Assembly: GCA_025618425.1 (NCBI GenBank)
Contig: CM046848.1
Coordinates: 31,779,725-31,843,724 of the forward strand
DNA: 64,000 nt
Source of the DNA: Heliocidaris tuberculata
Lineage: Eukaryota > Echinodermata > Echinoidea > Camarodonta > Echinometridae
Direction of reading: 5' to 3'
Shown piece after piece: positions 11,609 through 23,691 of this stretch. Each line of letters starts with the position of its first letter. Positions within the stretch are counted from its first letter, which is position 1. A program made the position numbers and the translations under genes. The notes beneath the pieces were generated by a model. The model did no database searches and was not told the DNA's origin. It saw only the letters and a list, made by a program, of their open reading frames with translations.

Positions 11609-14600
11609 CAGAGACAGACAGACAGGAAGATAGGACAAAATGACTTGAGAGCCCACATATCAAGAAAGAGATATTGTCAAAGGGATAGAAAGGAATAGAC
11701 TGTGATAGAAAGAGAGAGAGAGAGGGGGGGGGGGGGGGGGACAGAGAAGTGCACTAATTTATTAAAAGAGTACTTTATGAGTGAATTTTTTTCACAAGGT
11801 AAAGTATTCAGGGTTACACCATGTACATGTCACCCTAAATACCGGTATTGTTTATTCAGAATTCCATTACGTGTTGACAAAATTTGTGCTTTAATATTTT
11901 ATATATATCCACAGTTTTGGATGATCTGCGCACAAGCTGTATCTTCCTCACGTTCTCATTTGGCATGTCACCGATACTAAAGACACTGACTGATTCTATC
12001 AGCACAGATACCATCTATGCCATGACAGTGAGTAAAGTGCTCTGTGAGATTTGTGTATTTTTCTGTCTTAAATGTCTCTTCCAACTTGGTTTCAACTATG
12101 TGGGATATTATTCATATGCTATCTGTGAACTTTTGCTACTGCTGTGATTTTAGAACCATTATGGAAAGTTTAAATTCAATTTGGTTGAAGTACATAATAT
12201 GCATGGAAGGATTAAGATATTATGAAGTATGGAAGTCATGGAGCACTTAAACAAAAACAATTTAAAAGTATCATTATGCATATTGTAGCTGTGATTACCA
12301 AAAAACCATTGGGGAATGTGTCAATCAACATGTTGAAGCACATATTAGAAATGATGAATCACCTTTTTAAAGCTATATATATTTATATCGGAGATATTTT
12401 TTGGAAATGCTTGTAATGATAATATATGTCTAATTATCATCAATATTTGTTTTTCAGGTGTTTATGTTACTGGGTAACCTGATCTTTTATGACTATGGTA
12501 CCACTAAAGTTGTGTGAGTATTTGACATTATGTTCTATTCTTTGTAGCATTAACAATTTTGTTTCCTTTCAAGGTTTATATTTCAGATTTTATAAAAACT
12601 TTTGAGGGAGCAATTCTTACTTCCTTTTCAAGTCTAGACTAATACCCCTTTCACACAGACAGATCGACCCCAAAATGATTGATAACAAAAAAATCTTGGC
12701 CATTAAATTAATATTAATGTCATTTTTTTTTGTTCAGTCTTTTGTTGGTCTGATGTTGGTCTCATCTATGTGACGAAGGTGTTACACTAATATCAAATTC
12801 ATTGAGATTTATTTTGAGCAGGGTATGTGTCGGGTGATCTTATAACGAGAAAGACTATGCATCGTAGAGATATCAGAAACATTCTTTGTATGAATCCTTT
12901 ATAAGCTATGTAAAGTCTATTACAAAGCTTACTATCTTACAATCAGCAATTTACTAGGTAATAGGTTGATTGGCAAATGCTTTACAATATGAATGAAGAT
13001 TTTGAGGTTCAGTAGAGATACAATTCTGGGATCAGCAATCCATGTAGTGTTTTAATAAATGTACATTTATTTGATAGCTTTACAAATCTGAATTTGAAAT
13101 AATATTTAGAGACTGGGGGAAGAAAATTTATGTAAATACAAAAAATAGTATAGATACTTTTGTGTGCCATAGATTGTCATTATTATCATATACATGTAAT
13201 TTGCTGTTGTTTATGCATCAGAGCATCGCAGCATCTGTCTCTGAATGCATCTATCTTTGCCTCTGTGTGCCTGGCATCGAGACTACCCACAACACTTCAT
13301 GCCTTTGCTACTGTAATTCTTGCCATGCAACTCTTTGCCTTGTGGCCCACACTCAGGAAGAGATTAAAGGTGAACATTAGATCTTAACAAGTTGTGGTAA
13401 AGTTGTAATATTTTCAAAATTAACATTACAGTATTAGGCATGAGTATCAATATACATTCAAGTCTGGAGTGCAATGATTAACAAACCAGATAACACTCCA
13501 TATTGACATGAAGGATTTTGCCAAATGAATCTTTCATTTATAATCTGTGTTGTTAGAAATGAAAGGGGCATAAAGTCCTTTATTTAGTTTGAACAACTTT
13601 AGACTATGTGTATTTACATGTGAGAAATTGAACAGCTTACTGAGTATAATACTATGCTTGAACAAGATATTTTCACTTTCTTGATAATTCATACTAATTA
13701 TGATGTCATTGTTTAATTTTGAAATTTGAATGTTTCTTTCCATTCTGTTTTGCATTTTACAGCATATTGAATGATTTAGTGCTTCAATAGCATATTTCTC
13801 ATAGCAATTTCAAAGAAAATCCAAAAAATATTTATCTTTTGTCTGGTTTTCTCTGTAGAAAGAGGTTCCATCGACCCATCCCTTCATGACATCGATTAGT
13901 GCTGGTGTTGCTTTCATTGCTCTGTACTCTGTGAGAGTTGTCCCTGCCATAGCATTTGGATTAGCTCACCTCTTTATAACCTATCTCTGTCCTCTATGGC
14001 TGATTAGACTACAACCATACAAGAAGTAAGTACAGTCAAACCTGTAGACAGCCTAGGAAATAATTTATTTTTTTTAGGGGCTACTTTTTTTTGCCTTGGG
14101 GCTACTTTTGAATTTTATGGGGCTATTTCTTATATTATTGGGGCTACCATTTCAATGGTAAGTGCAGATTGGTTATCAATTTGGGTTTTTTGTGATATTG
14201 CGATTGCTGTTACATTGGTACTAATCATACTATCTCATGCACAGGCTTAATTTACGTCGTACCAATCAGATTTTTTTTTCTTCAAAATTTGAAGGAATAA
14301 ATCAACAGTGGGTCAGTTTCACCCGAATTTGCTGTCATTAGGCGTATTTACCACGGAGATGTTTATTTTACGCGAAAAGGCACACTTGGAGTGTGTTTTT
14401 TTTTTCTCGCACATAATACTCCTAAATCCGCTTGGACGTACGTACGTACATATACACTGTGAATGCGCACAGTTCCAGGCGATTTTTCTTTTCCAATTTG
14501 TTTTTCGCGGATACCATCTCACTCGATGAGCATCGATCTTGCACGCGATAAGTAGAAAACCCTGTCATTAATCCACCGATTTCTTGATTTGTAGAGCATT

Positions 14601-16892
14601 TTCGGTGACTCTGTTTCTCACAACCCGACTTAATAGCGCCGCGTGCTTTGAAAAAAATGGCACTAATTCCGCATTTTTTAGGCAGGCTTTGGCTTTACAG
14701 ATCGATTTTTTTGAGGTGACTGTGGACTTAATGTGGTAAGGGACAATTTCTCTGTGTGGTGTATCCGGTCGTAGATCTAGCGATAGTCTCATTACACGGA
14801 TGATGGTAATTTTAGACCTATCATTGTAACAGTGATATTGCGTTCACGATGCTACACATTCACGATGTACTAAGTTCCGAGTCAACAACGAGATAAAAGG
14901 TTGAATTTAGCTGTTTTTTAGCATAATAGTGATTTTCTTTCGAATCATTAATGGGGGTGACTCGTATGAAAACGGTCGCCCCCAAATACAGGTTTTCCAG
15001 CATTTATTGGGGCAATATGGGAGCCGACAAGGGTGAAATCGCCTGTCGCCCTCGTGTATTTCCGACGCTGCCTGTAGAGGATTGTATCTGAATCAACTAT
15101 AGTGGCCATTTCTGTTCCCTCCAAGCCAAAGAGAAACTGTATAGAACTGTACCTTTACAGAAAGGCAACCAGCCTAATACACTTTGTTAAAAAAAAATTG
15201 TTTGACACTTTTGATTGTTAATAACTCCAAAGTTGTACTTTGTATCAGATTGAGGTTTTCACATTTTAAAGTTGAAGGATGTCAAATTTATTTGAAGTAA
15301 GTTTTATCAGGAGAAGAGACCCGAGGGTTGCAGTGATTCAGTTTGCTTTTCCCCTCCCAGCCACAGGTGACTCCAAGTACTTAATAATAATCACAATTCT
15401 GTGAATACTTTTCTTAAAACAATGTTCTGGATATTTTCTTTAGATTTTCAATTTTTGAAAAATCAAGGCCAGAAATTCTGTGTGTATCAGTAATAAATTC
15501 AGAACAGAACAATACCATTGTGCATTGCACCTCTCAACCTATTGCTATTTAGTGTCATCATGACTCTGGGTTAAAAGAGATGCTCTAGAATTTCAGCTGC
15601 CATACACAATGACAATTGTTGTGTTCTGAATTAATCATCGATACACACAGATTTTGTGGCCTTGCTTTTTCAATAAGTGAAAATCTAATTCGATATTCAG
15701 AGCATTCTTTTAAAGGAAAATCCAACCTTAATAGCAAGTTACTTTGAGAGTAAGAGGAAAAATCAGAGAATCAGATTGGTGAAAGTTTGAATGAAATTGG
15801 ACAAGCAATAAAAAAAGTTATGAATTTTTTGAAAGTTGTAATCACTATACATATGGGAATTTCAAATTGGCCGAATAGGTAATGTCACTGTGATGTAGCT
15901 GTGGACAACTTCCCCATTTGCTCCAACACACAAAATGACTAAAATGTCACTTTTTTCAAAATGTATTACTTAGTAGGATCTTTTTCTTTCATGAGGACCT
16001 ATAACAATACATGTATGCTATCTCCAATATATTTTGAGTACTGCCCCGAGGGTAAAAGCGCCTTGAAGAAAACGGTAAATTAATGATATTTTTGTGTATG
16101 ACAAATGGGAGAGTTGTCCACAAAAATGTCACTATCGAATCACCAAATTGCCAATTTGAGATTCGCATAGATGTAGTGATCTCATTTTTAAAACATCCAT
16201 AACTTTCTTATTCCCTGTCCGATTTCTTCCAAACTTTCACCATCCTGTTTTTCTTATTTTTCTGCTTTCACACAAATCATCTCATTACCAAGGTTGGATT
16301 GCCCTTTAAGAAAAGTATTCAAAGAAATGTGATAAAACTTTCTTCAAATAAATTTGACATCCTTCAAGTTTACAATGTGTAAACCTCATTCTGATACAAG
16401 TTATAACTTTGGAGTTATTTATGATCGAAAGTGTGAAATGATTTTTTTTTTACACCTTGTATGAAGAGTGACCACTCAAATTGTCTCCCAAATCGACTCA
16501 AAACCTGTATATATCAAAAGTGGATTTTGGAATATTTAAGTTGTAAGATCCTTCAATCAAATTTAAATGATGAAACTCAATTGATGAGAACAATGTTACT
16601 TTAGAAGTTCGGGTGTTCATTTTTTTTTTTCACGTTCATATTTACTAAGCATATATTAAATAGTTAAGTTAGAATCCAATTGAGTTACATACTCAATGAT
16701 ATAAAAATTCTCTTTAATACAATAAACGACCATTCAAATTGATTTTCATTGTGAAAACTAGGTTGTTTCATTAATCGCTAAAAATGTTACATTATCAATT
16801 TCTGAAATCACACTTCTGATAATCTTTTTTTGTTCATTATTTTTTGCAGTAATATCCATGGTCCATGGGATGAAGCTGTTATACATCACTAG
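10218..16892 (+). CDS. PIGC: PIG-C / GPI2 subunit of GPI-GlcNAc transferase
   Basis: PIG-C is a multi-pass ER membrane subunit of the GPI N-acetylglucosaminyltransferase, which moves GlcNAc from UDP-GlcNAc to phosphatidylinositol as the first step of GPI-anchor synthesis. Eight coding exons join in frame: 10218-10314, 11035-11104, 11365-11519, 11915-12027, 12458-12513, 13222-13369, 13859-14025 and 16850-16892. All introns are GT-AG. The product is 282 residues against about 297 in human. Family signatures are plain: [13 protein letters not shown] near the N-terminus, [44 protein letters not shown] and the C-terminal [10 protein letters not shown]. Hydrophobic helices fill the middle and end. 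I chose the ATG at 10218 (context GCCATGG), which gives the family's N-terminal length. The last intron (2.8 kb) is almost wholly transposon-derived. Confidence 0.95.
14049..15070. mobile_element. Non-autonomous hAT element in PIGC intron 7
   Basis: A perfect 8-bp duplication, CCTGTAGA, lies at 14041-14048 and 15071-15078. The left end CAGCCTAGGAAATAA and the reversed right end CAGCGTCGGAAATAC form the inverted repeat. The 1022-bp body has no transposase; only short frames occur (14308-14529 on the + strand and its shadows). Confidence 0.85.
15420..15708. mobile_element. Palindromic MITE in PIGC intron 7
   Basis: The sequence around AATCAAGGCCAGAAATTCTG recurs inverted as CAGATTTTGTGGCCTTG, with further matching TTCAGAACA and ACAATG blocks, giving arms of about 110 bp. 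It is nested in the foldback element 15182-16458 and abuts the TTAA element that follows. Confidence 0.55.
15714..16305. mobile_element. TTAA-flanked foldback MITE, copy A
   Basis: TTAA sits at 15710-15713 and 16306-16309. The ends read AGGAAAATCCAACCTTAAT and, reversed, AGGGCAATCCAACCTTGGT. The arms pair over most of their length with mismatches. A close relative lies at 52206-52779. TTAA target sites occur in Kolobok and piggyBac; the AGG start fits Kolobok better, which is an inference. Confidence 0.75.
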
Positions 16893-17016
16893 CAGCAGAT
16901 ACCGGTATGAAGAATTCTATTATCAAGTCTTTCACATCTGTGGAGATCTCTCTGAGAATGTGACATTTGTATACCAGTAGTGTTTGGCATGAATAAGTTT
17001 CCATCTTAACCCTTAA

Positions 17017-17517
17017 AGGTAAAGTCCACCCTGGTATCGAGTTAATTTGACTAAAAGAAGAAAAATGAGAGAAACAGATTAGTGGAAGTTTGGGCAAAAT
17101 CCGATAATCCATATTTTTGAATTTGTAATCAAACACAAATTGGCAACTCCGTGACGTATCCTGTGAGCTCTTCTCCCATTTGCTTAATACAGAAAATCTC
17201 ATAAATTTTCATATTCTTAGTTTTTGATGAAAGAATAGAATTGTTTCATACAGGTTTTGTGTAAAAACATATGAGCAGTGATTATGTCTAGGGTGCATGT
17301 ATGTTTGAATATTTTCTTTAGAGAAATGGACATTAATGATTTTGGGGGTACAGTGCAAATGGGAGAGGAGCTCGAAAGATATGTCACGGATTTGCCAACT
17401 TCAAAAATTCATAACTTTCTTATTTCTTATCGGATTTGCTCAAACCTCCACTGATCTGTTTCTTTAATTTTTCTGCTTCTTATTAAAATCAACTTGTAAT
17501 CAGGGTGGACTTCCCCT
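17017..17517. mobile_element. TTAA-flanked foldback MITE, copy B
   Basis: TTAA sits at 17013-17016 and 17518-17521. The ends are AGGTAAAGTCCACCCTG and, reversed, AGGGGAAGTCCACCCTG. The arms pair through AGAAACAGATTAGTGGAAG and its inverse. It shares its right TTAA with the next element. Confidence 0.75.
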
Positions 17518-17521
17518 TTAA

Positions 17522-17914
17522 AGGTACTTCATCCCTTTTGCAGACTTACACAAAATTTCACAAAACTTCGCACAGGTTTAGTAGACGTCCTGTAGATATG
17601 ACCTATGAAATTTCAAGGTCACAAATTCTATAACATTTTGTAAGAAATGAAAATCTTGCTGTTGTCGTAGAAGGAGCTATTCAGAAATCAACGCAAGTAC
17701 ATGTACTAGTAACAGTCAAAAATTATTTTTAAAATTACGCAATTTTGTTTTTTAGTAAAAAAAAAATTGTTACCAAATTGTTATTACTTGGTACTTAAAA
17801 GCAAATTATAATCCTTTTTACATCCGCACAAGTTTTCCAATTATATTTCTTTTGTAATTTATCACATACTCATGCAACTTCAAAATTTAGGGCTGCAAAA
17901 GGGATGAAGTACCT
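17522..17914. mobile_element. TTAA-flanked MITE, copy C
   Basis: TTAA sits at 17518-17521, shared with copy B, and at 17915-17918. The ends are AGGTACTTCATCCCTTTTGC and, reversed, AGGTACTTCATCCCTTTTGC, a perfect 20-bp terminal inverted repeat. The interior is AT-rich and non-coding. Confidence 0.75.
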
Positions 17915-18613
17915 TTAAGATGCAGAGTCATTTTAACTTATCTTAAGTCAGGGTGGGGCTGGACCTGCAAATGCCTGCCTGTTACAGAGGTTATATGACA
18001 AATAATGAATCCCCATGATTCTGCCTTCATCCTTGCCCTATTAGGATTGAATTATTGTCAAAATTACACTTCATCTTTGAGCAAGTGATATAGAAAGTGA
18101 GGAATCTTATTAAATGTCCTAATTTGTCCTTCATTGAGGGCATGTATCATCAAAATTCCATCTTAATTTATTGTGAACAAAAGACCCCTGTTTTAGAGAC
18201 TGATTTTAAGTTTTAATCTAGAAGTTTTCAGATTTTTGTACCAGTTAAAGTAAACTCCCAAAAGAAGATACTTTGAAGGAAGCAAGTTGGGTATATTTTG
18301 TAACTAGGCTGGTTCCAGTTACTTCTTTGTTATAGAATGGCAAAATAAAATTGTTCTATTTCTAAGTGAATTATGGTTATTTGCAGTTGCATAGACTGTT
18401 TTTGATTTGATATGCTCTTGACTGGTTGGTGTTGTTCTTGTTGAAGCAAGAATCAGATTCATTGCTGGATCATGTATGCAAGGGTATGTATGTGTGAGGA
18501 TTTGATGTCACCCTAAAATGAATGGTGGTGACACAAATAGGACATTTTAAAAAATGACATTGGTGGTGGATGTCTATGAACACACTCTTAATACCTAGCT
18601 ATCATTTTCATTC

Positions 18614-18802
18614 TGAATTGCAGGTTTAGTTTTCAGGGTTATACCATTAATCTATCATTCTCCTGATGACAATCAGAGCATACTGATCGAAACGTTGAGA
18701 ACCACAGAGCTCATAGCGGAGCTCACCAGCCCTTTTCAGAGCTCTTATTCCTTGAAAGATTACATGGTGTAACCCTAAAAAACTAAACCTGCAATTCAGT
18801 AT
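18614..18802. mobile_element. Foldback unit with central hammerhead-like core
   Basis: Arms of about 35 bp (from CTGAATTGCAGGTTTAG to near 18650, and its inverse ending CTAAACCTGCAATTCAG) bracket a hammerhead-like core at 18663-18692. Such cores are known from Penelope-like retroelements. No reverse transcriptase or GIY-YIG domain is present. Confidence 0.5.
18657..18705 (+). ncRNA. Hammerhead-ribozyme-like core
   Basis: CTGATGA at 18663-18669 and GAAAC from 18689 bracket a hairpin with ATCAG pairing to CTGAT. These are the invariant blocks of a hammerhead core around stem II. The cleavage triplet and stems I and III could not be placed with confidence. Confidence 0.45.
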
Positions 18803-18885
18803 CTCCACCATGAGAATATCGCTGATACTTGACATTTTCATTCTCTCCCCTCTTTTCTCTCCCTTTTTCGTCTCCATGTCTCCAT

Positions 18886-19150
18886 TATTAAGCCCTATGC
18901 ACACTCTACGATTGACTGCGATCTGATTTTGAAAATAAATCGCAATAGCATTAAATATGGACATTTTAACAAATAAAATCTACCTGATTCAGGTTCTGAA
19001 CAATGATATGAATACTGAACAAAGGGCTGGGGGGTTGTCAGCCTTACGCTCGGAATGAGGGCCAAATCAGTTTCAAATCATAGACAAATTGTAGGACTGC
19101 TATGATGTCAATGAGACTCAGAGTGGATTTGGCCTTTCCCCTGACTAGAA
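18886..19150. repeat. Dispersed repeat, inverted relative to 48895-49215
   Basis: Shared blocks include CACACTCTACGATTGACTGC against the reverse of the 49180-49210 area, TTCAGGTTCTGAA-like and TTTGGCC segments. Both copies are rich in short CGA/TCG inverted motifs. The family was not identified. Confidence 0.4.
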
Positions 19151-19339
19151 AGCTCGCAATAGCCCATATTTTCGATTTTACTATGTACACGTATATGACT
19201 ATTCAGAACCTCTAAAAAATATTTTACGAGTTTAAATGTTTATTACAAATGGTGGGCTTTATGCATCAACCAATGTCTATCATCCCCTCCCCTCGATATA
19301 TGTCATTTTCTTGTCTTCTCTCTGCTCTTTATCACCTTG

Positions 19340-19530
19340 TCTCTCTCTCTCTCTCTCTCTACCTTCCATATCTATCCCTCTTGCCTTCATATCTATCATA
19401 TCTTCTCTCTCTTTCATAATCTTTCTCTTCTTTTTTTTGTTCAAGCCTTCCACATCTCTCTTTTTCTCTTCTCTATCTCATCTATTACTATTTTCTCCAT
19501 CTTCCCCTCCTCTATACTTTTACTCATCCT
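19340..19530. repeat. (TC)n-rich pyrimidine tract
   Basis: CT/TC-rich low-complexity DNA; the overlapping Ser/Leu-rich frames are artefacts. From 19530 to the end of GEMIN4 at 20209 I see only AT-rich sequence, which may include the GEMIN4 3' UTR. Confidence 0.8.
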
Positions 19531-20208
19531 CCTTCAATTGATCTGTTGTCATTTTCCCATCTTTTCATGTTATTGCTCAAAGTTTCTCTACTTCATTGTA
19601 CAACAAAAAATTGAAATCTAGACTCAAATTTTATTCAGCACTTTTCAATTTCTTGTTGGTTTATATCATGTTTCAGTTAAGACCAAAAATATAATGTGAA
19701 CAATAAGACCATTTGAGGACAAATGGAGAATGGTTTGGCACAAAATCAAAATGGAATCTTTAATCTCTACTGAGATAAAGAGAATAAAATAGATATTCCA
19801 AATAAAATCATGAGGGGAAAGAAATCATGACCTTTCATAACTGATCTTACCATAACTGATCTTTTAGCACAATCCCAAAGCAATACATAGAATTTTCAAA
19901 AATAATTTTAACTTCTGTACCACATTTAGCAATGGGGTCATGAAATCTCTCCCATTATTTTTAAACAACATCCACAAAATCAACATCAAATGATTTTTTT
20001 TTTCATTTGTGTTATATAAAAAAAAAAAAAAGAAATGCACAAAAAATAAAGCTATTCATCATAAGCCCTAGCTGAATGCCACAGTGCCCATGCCAGGAGG
20101 TTTGATGTAACCCCAATCAACATGCATATCATCACTGACTGCCTACTCCCTATTCCAACATGTCATAGATTAAGACATCCACAACTTCTTCGTGATGGGA
20201 ACAAAATC

Positions 20209-21993
20209 TTAATACCTGGATGATAATGTACTAAGTTTCTGTTGAAGTGTTGTCCTCTGTCTACTGCTTGGAAGCCATTCAATTGCTCTACTCAGTGTCT
20301 TCATCTCTTGATATGCAACATCACAGATGACGTCACTAGCAACATCATCATCACCATAGCAGCCGAGGAGTTCTTCCACCCTCATGACAAGCTCCAGACA
20401 CCAGACGAAGAGCTGCTCAGTGCTTGACTCAGACACACATCGAGAGACCTCACATGACTGACAGAAGAGCTGGCCAATCAGAAAGACTTGAGAAGCCTGG
20501 GCGGACCTTGATGGACTTGATGAGATATTCTCTGTGGCATCAGATAAGATTTTCTGCAAAATGAACAAGGATTGTGATAATTACAAATATGAACATCTAG
20601 ATGTGCTTACAGAAAAAGTAATAAAGAGAAGATTAGAACCTGAAGCACAAAAAATCTTGAACTTGCCGAACCTGGGCTACAGTGCCAGTCATTAGAGCAC
20701 TTCTCCCAAACTCAAGTGACCCAAAAACTTATATGAAATGTATAAAATCAAAGTGTTCAGACTGAGTAATTTAACATTTAGCAGATTTACGTTGGCCTAG
20801 ATAGGCAAATGGCAATCCTGTGTAATAACCCATATACAAGGTAATCAGAGTGACATCAGGTTCTTTCTCTCTCCTTTGTACTTGTTAAACATTCACCTTC
20901 AGTACTGACCGGAGTAACTCAGTAAACTTTGATCACTTGATTAAAGCGTGAAGTTGCACAGCAGTTTATAAATCCCGTCATTATATAAAAGCAAACTGTA
21001 TAAGCCATACTAACTGAAAGATTACTTGCCTTCATAACCTGAGAGTATGTCTTTGTGATGTGTTGCCATTGGTCATCTCTCAGCCAATCAGAGAAGGCTG
21101 CTTCACTCAGTAGCTGGATCACTGTTGTGAAGACTTGACTCAGCTGCAATGGACGTTGACACACTAAAAGTAGAACACAGAAAAGAACCCATAGACCTCA
21201 CACCTGGCATAGTAACAAATATGTAAATGGGTATACTCTCCACCTATCTACAATTGGTTCAGTGGAAAAGAGTGTGTTTCCAATACTTGTTTGACTCAGC
21301 CTGAAGGATAGATGCACACAGCCTCAACTCGAGTGAGGATAGATCGTATAAAGAACTCATTCTCATGCATTTGTATACTATAAACATTCCAGCCTAATTT
21401 CAAGTCAATGATTCAAAGAGGGAAAGTAATGAAGAGCTCACTTGTGATATCACATGCAGGTAAGCTGGTCATGAAGTGGGTTGTGTAGGTGACATGAAGC
21501 AATCCTTCAGCCCTCAATAAGTCAAGGGTTTCAAGAGTAGTCAGCCATTCAGGAGAGGCACTATGTGGAAGGACTTGGGCTAAGGCAAGACAAACTGCTC
21601 GGTAGAAGTCCGCTCTTGAAGGAGACGTCATGGACAGGGATGTTCCTGATAAACTCTTCATGAATATTGAGAAATAAACATTAAAAACTATTTTTATTGA
21701 CAAGATTAATAACAATAAACTAATTATGTGTTCATACAACCAACCAAACGACTCCTTTCAGTCACATGTAAGGACTAAATAATTGAGGGGTGATGCTTTA
21801 AAACTGGGACCCCTATGTACTAAGACCAGTTATAACTAACAAACTACTCTGGCTCTGTCCTGCTATCTCATACTGAGAGTCCTAACAGAATAATAAACCA
21901 TTACTACATTTAAACCAGTATAGTTATAGCATTATTAAATTGAATTTAACTGAATTGAATGGAAACAGTATTTCTTAAAAAACTCAAAGAGCT

Positions 21994-22038
<45 letters not shown>

Positions 22039-23377
22039 TAAAAGATAGGGAGAGAGGGGGGAGTAAAAAATGAATTAAATGATGTAAGTTCTGATCCATT
22101 CAGGTAAAAGTTCTAATAGAAAACAAACAATTAAATAAGACGAGCTGATGAAGCGTCCAGGATCGGACGTGAAACCATTCTCGGAAATAATTCATAAGTC
22201 CAGATGGAATGATTTAATTATTTGTTTACTATTAGAAAATGAATTACACAGTATATTCAATACCAAATCTTTAACATGTTTAATAAGTCGAGGGTAGATT
22301 CAGACTCATAAAAAATTTTAATTATGAATTTAGATTTCTAAAGTAAAGAGGGGAAGAGTGATGGATGAAAAAAAAAAAGAGATTTAAAGAGAGGGATCAA
22401 GGAAAAAAAGAGAAAGGGGGAGAAGAGAAAAACAGGAGTAAGGGAAAAAGTGAGAGGGGGATGAGAAAGTCATTTGCTCTGCCAGCTTTGAAAATATCTC
22501 AAGAGTCTTACTGGAAGAAAACCATTTTATACAAAGCTAAGGAAGACCCTTCTCACCTTGACAAATTGCTTTGATAGCCGAGATGATATCCTAGCACCTT
22601 GAAAGAATGCTATCAGTGAGCTACTCCATGTAACATACAGTGGTGCGGACTCTGTGATTGGCCGAGAGAGTTGTATGGAACCTGTGATATCTTCTATACA
22701 TGAGCTGACCCCCTGGAAAGTAACATTTGACACATTTAGGAAACAGAAACACAATTAAATGCATGGAACATTACAAACTGATTATCTACATTATCATTAT
22801 GTCAACTAACACTTAAAACCTAACAAAGAGATTTTGAAGTCATAAGAAAAATCATAGTGCATGCTTTCTTTCATAATTATTTCTTGGTTCTGAAAAAAAC
22901 CTACACATCTCCTAGCAGTTCATTTCTTATAAAGGGCAAGTACAGTGGAAACTCACTATAACGAAGTCCTTGGTATTATGAAAATTACCTTGTTATATCA
23001 AGAATCTCATTATATCGGAGTTCTTTATACTGAGTTTCCAATGTACACCATTGTAGCACTCGCCATATTATTTAAATTCATTAAGTAACTGTGATTCCTA
23101 ACTTGCCCATTTACTTATGTAAATATTTTCAGTTTGCTCTTCTCTTAGTTTAATTGGGTTTCCCCTGGGTGAACAGGCATGTGGGTAAGAATAGCTCTGC
23201 CATGAATGTACCACACATACAAACCTTTTCACAGGAAGGAAGCCTATCAGAGAATAGTGCATGAAGGGCGAGTCTCACAGTCCAGTCCAGATCTGATGTC
23301 TCTTCTAACAGCCACTCCAAACATGCTGACAAAGCATCTGGTATGAAATGAAATTCAATAGTATAATTGAATATTAC

Positions 23378-23408
<31 letters not shown>

Positions 23409-23637
23409 CAGTAAAAAGATCTGCTTCGGACTTGCAAAGTTATAGACAAAATAGGAATGAAAAGTCTGTATACAATGAAAAGATTTGAATTTTTCGGCCA
23501 TAGGCCTTCACCAGGAAGGCCTATGATGAAGGCCTGATGAAGGTCTATGACCGAAAATTCAAATCTTTTCATCGTATACGGACTTTTCATTCCTATTTTG
23601 TCTATAACTTTGCAAGTCCGAAGCAGAACTATCTTTT

Positions 23638-23691
<54 letters not shown>

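Larger units (their letters stand above)
15182..16458. mobile_element. Foldback element interrupted by two others
   Basis: About 130 bp at 15182-15310 recurs inverted at 16331-16458, both containing sequence like AATAACTCCAAAGTTGTA and GATGTCAAATTTATTTGA. The two arms are separated by two further palindromic elements (15420-15708 and 15714-16305), so this looks like an old MITE split by later insertions. Confidence 0.62.
23410..23640. mobile_element. Palindromic Penelope-like fragment between (TA)n tracts
   Basis: A near-perfect palindrome with arms of about 85-90 bp (for example ACTTGCAAAGTTATAGACAA and its inverse), set between (TA)n tracts at about 23384-23408 and 23640-23688. Each arm carries a hammerhead-like core facing the centre. 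It is intronic in GEMIN4 and abuts the Tc1/mariner insertion. Confidence 0.6.
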
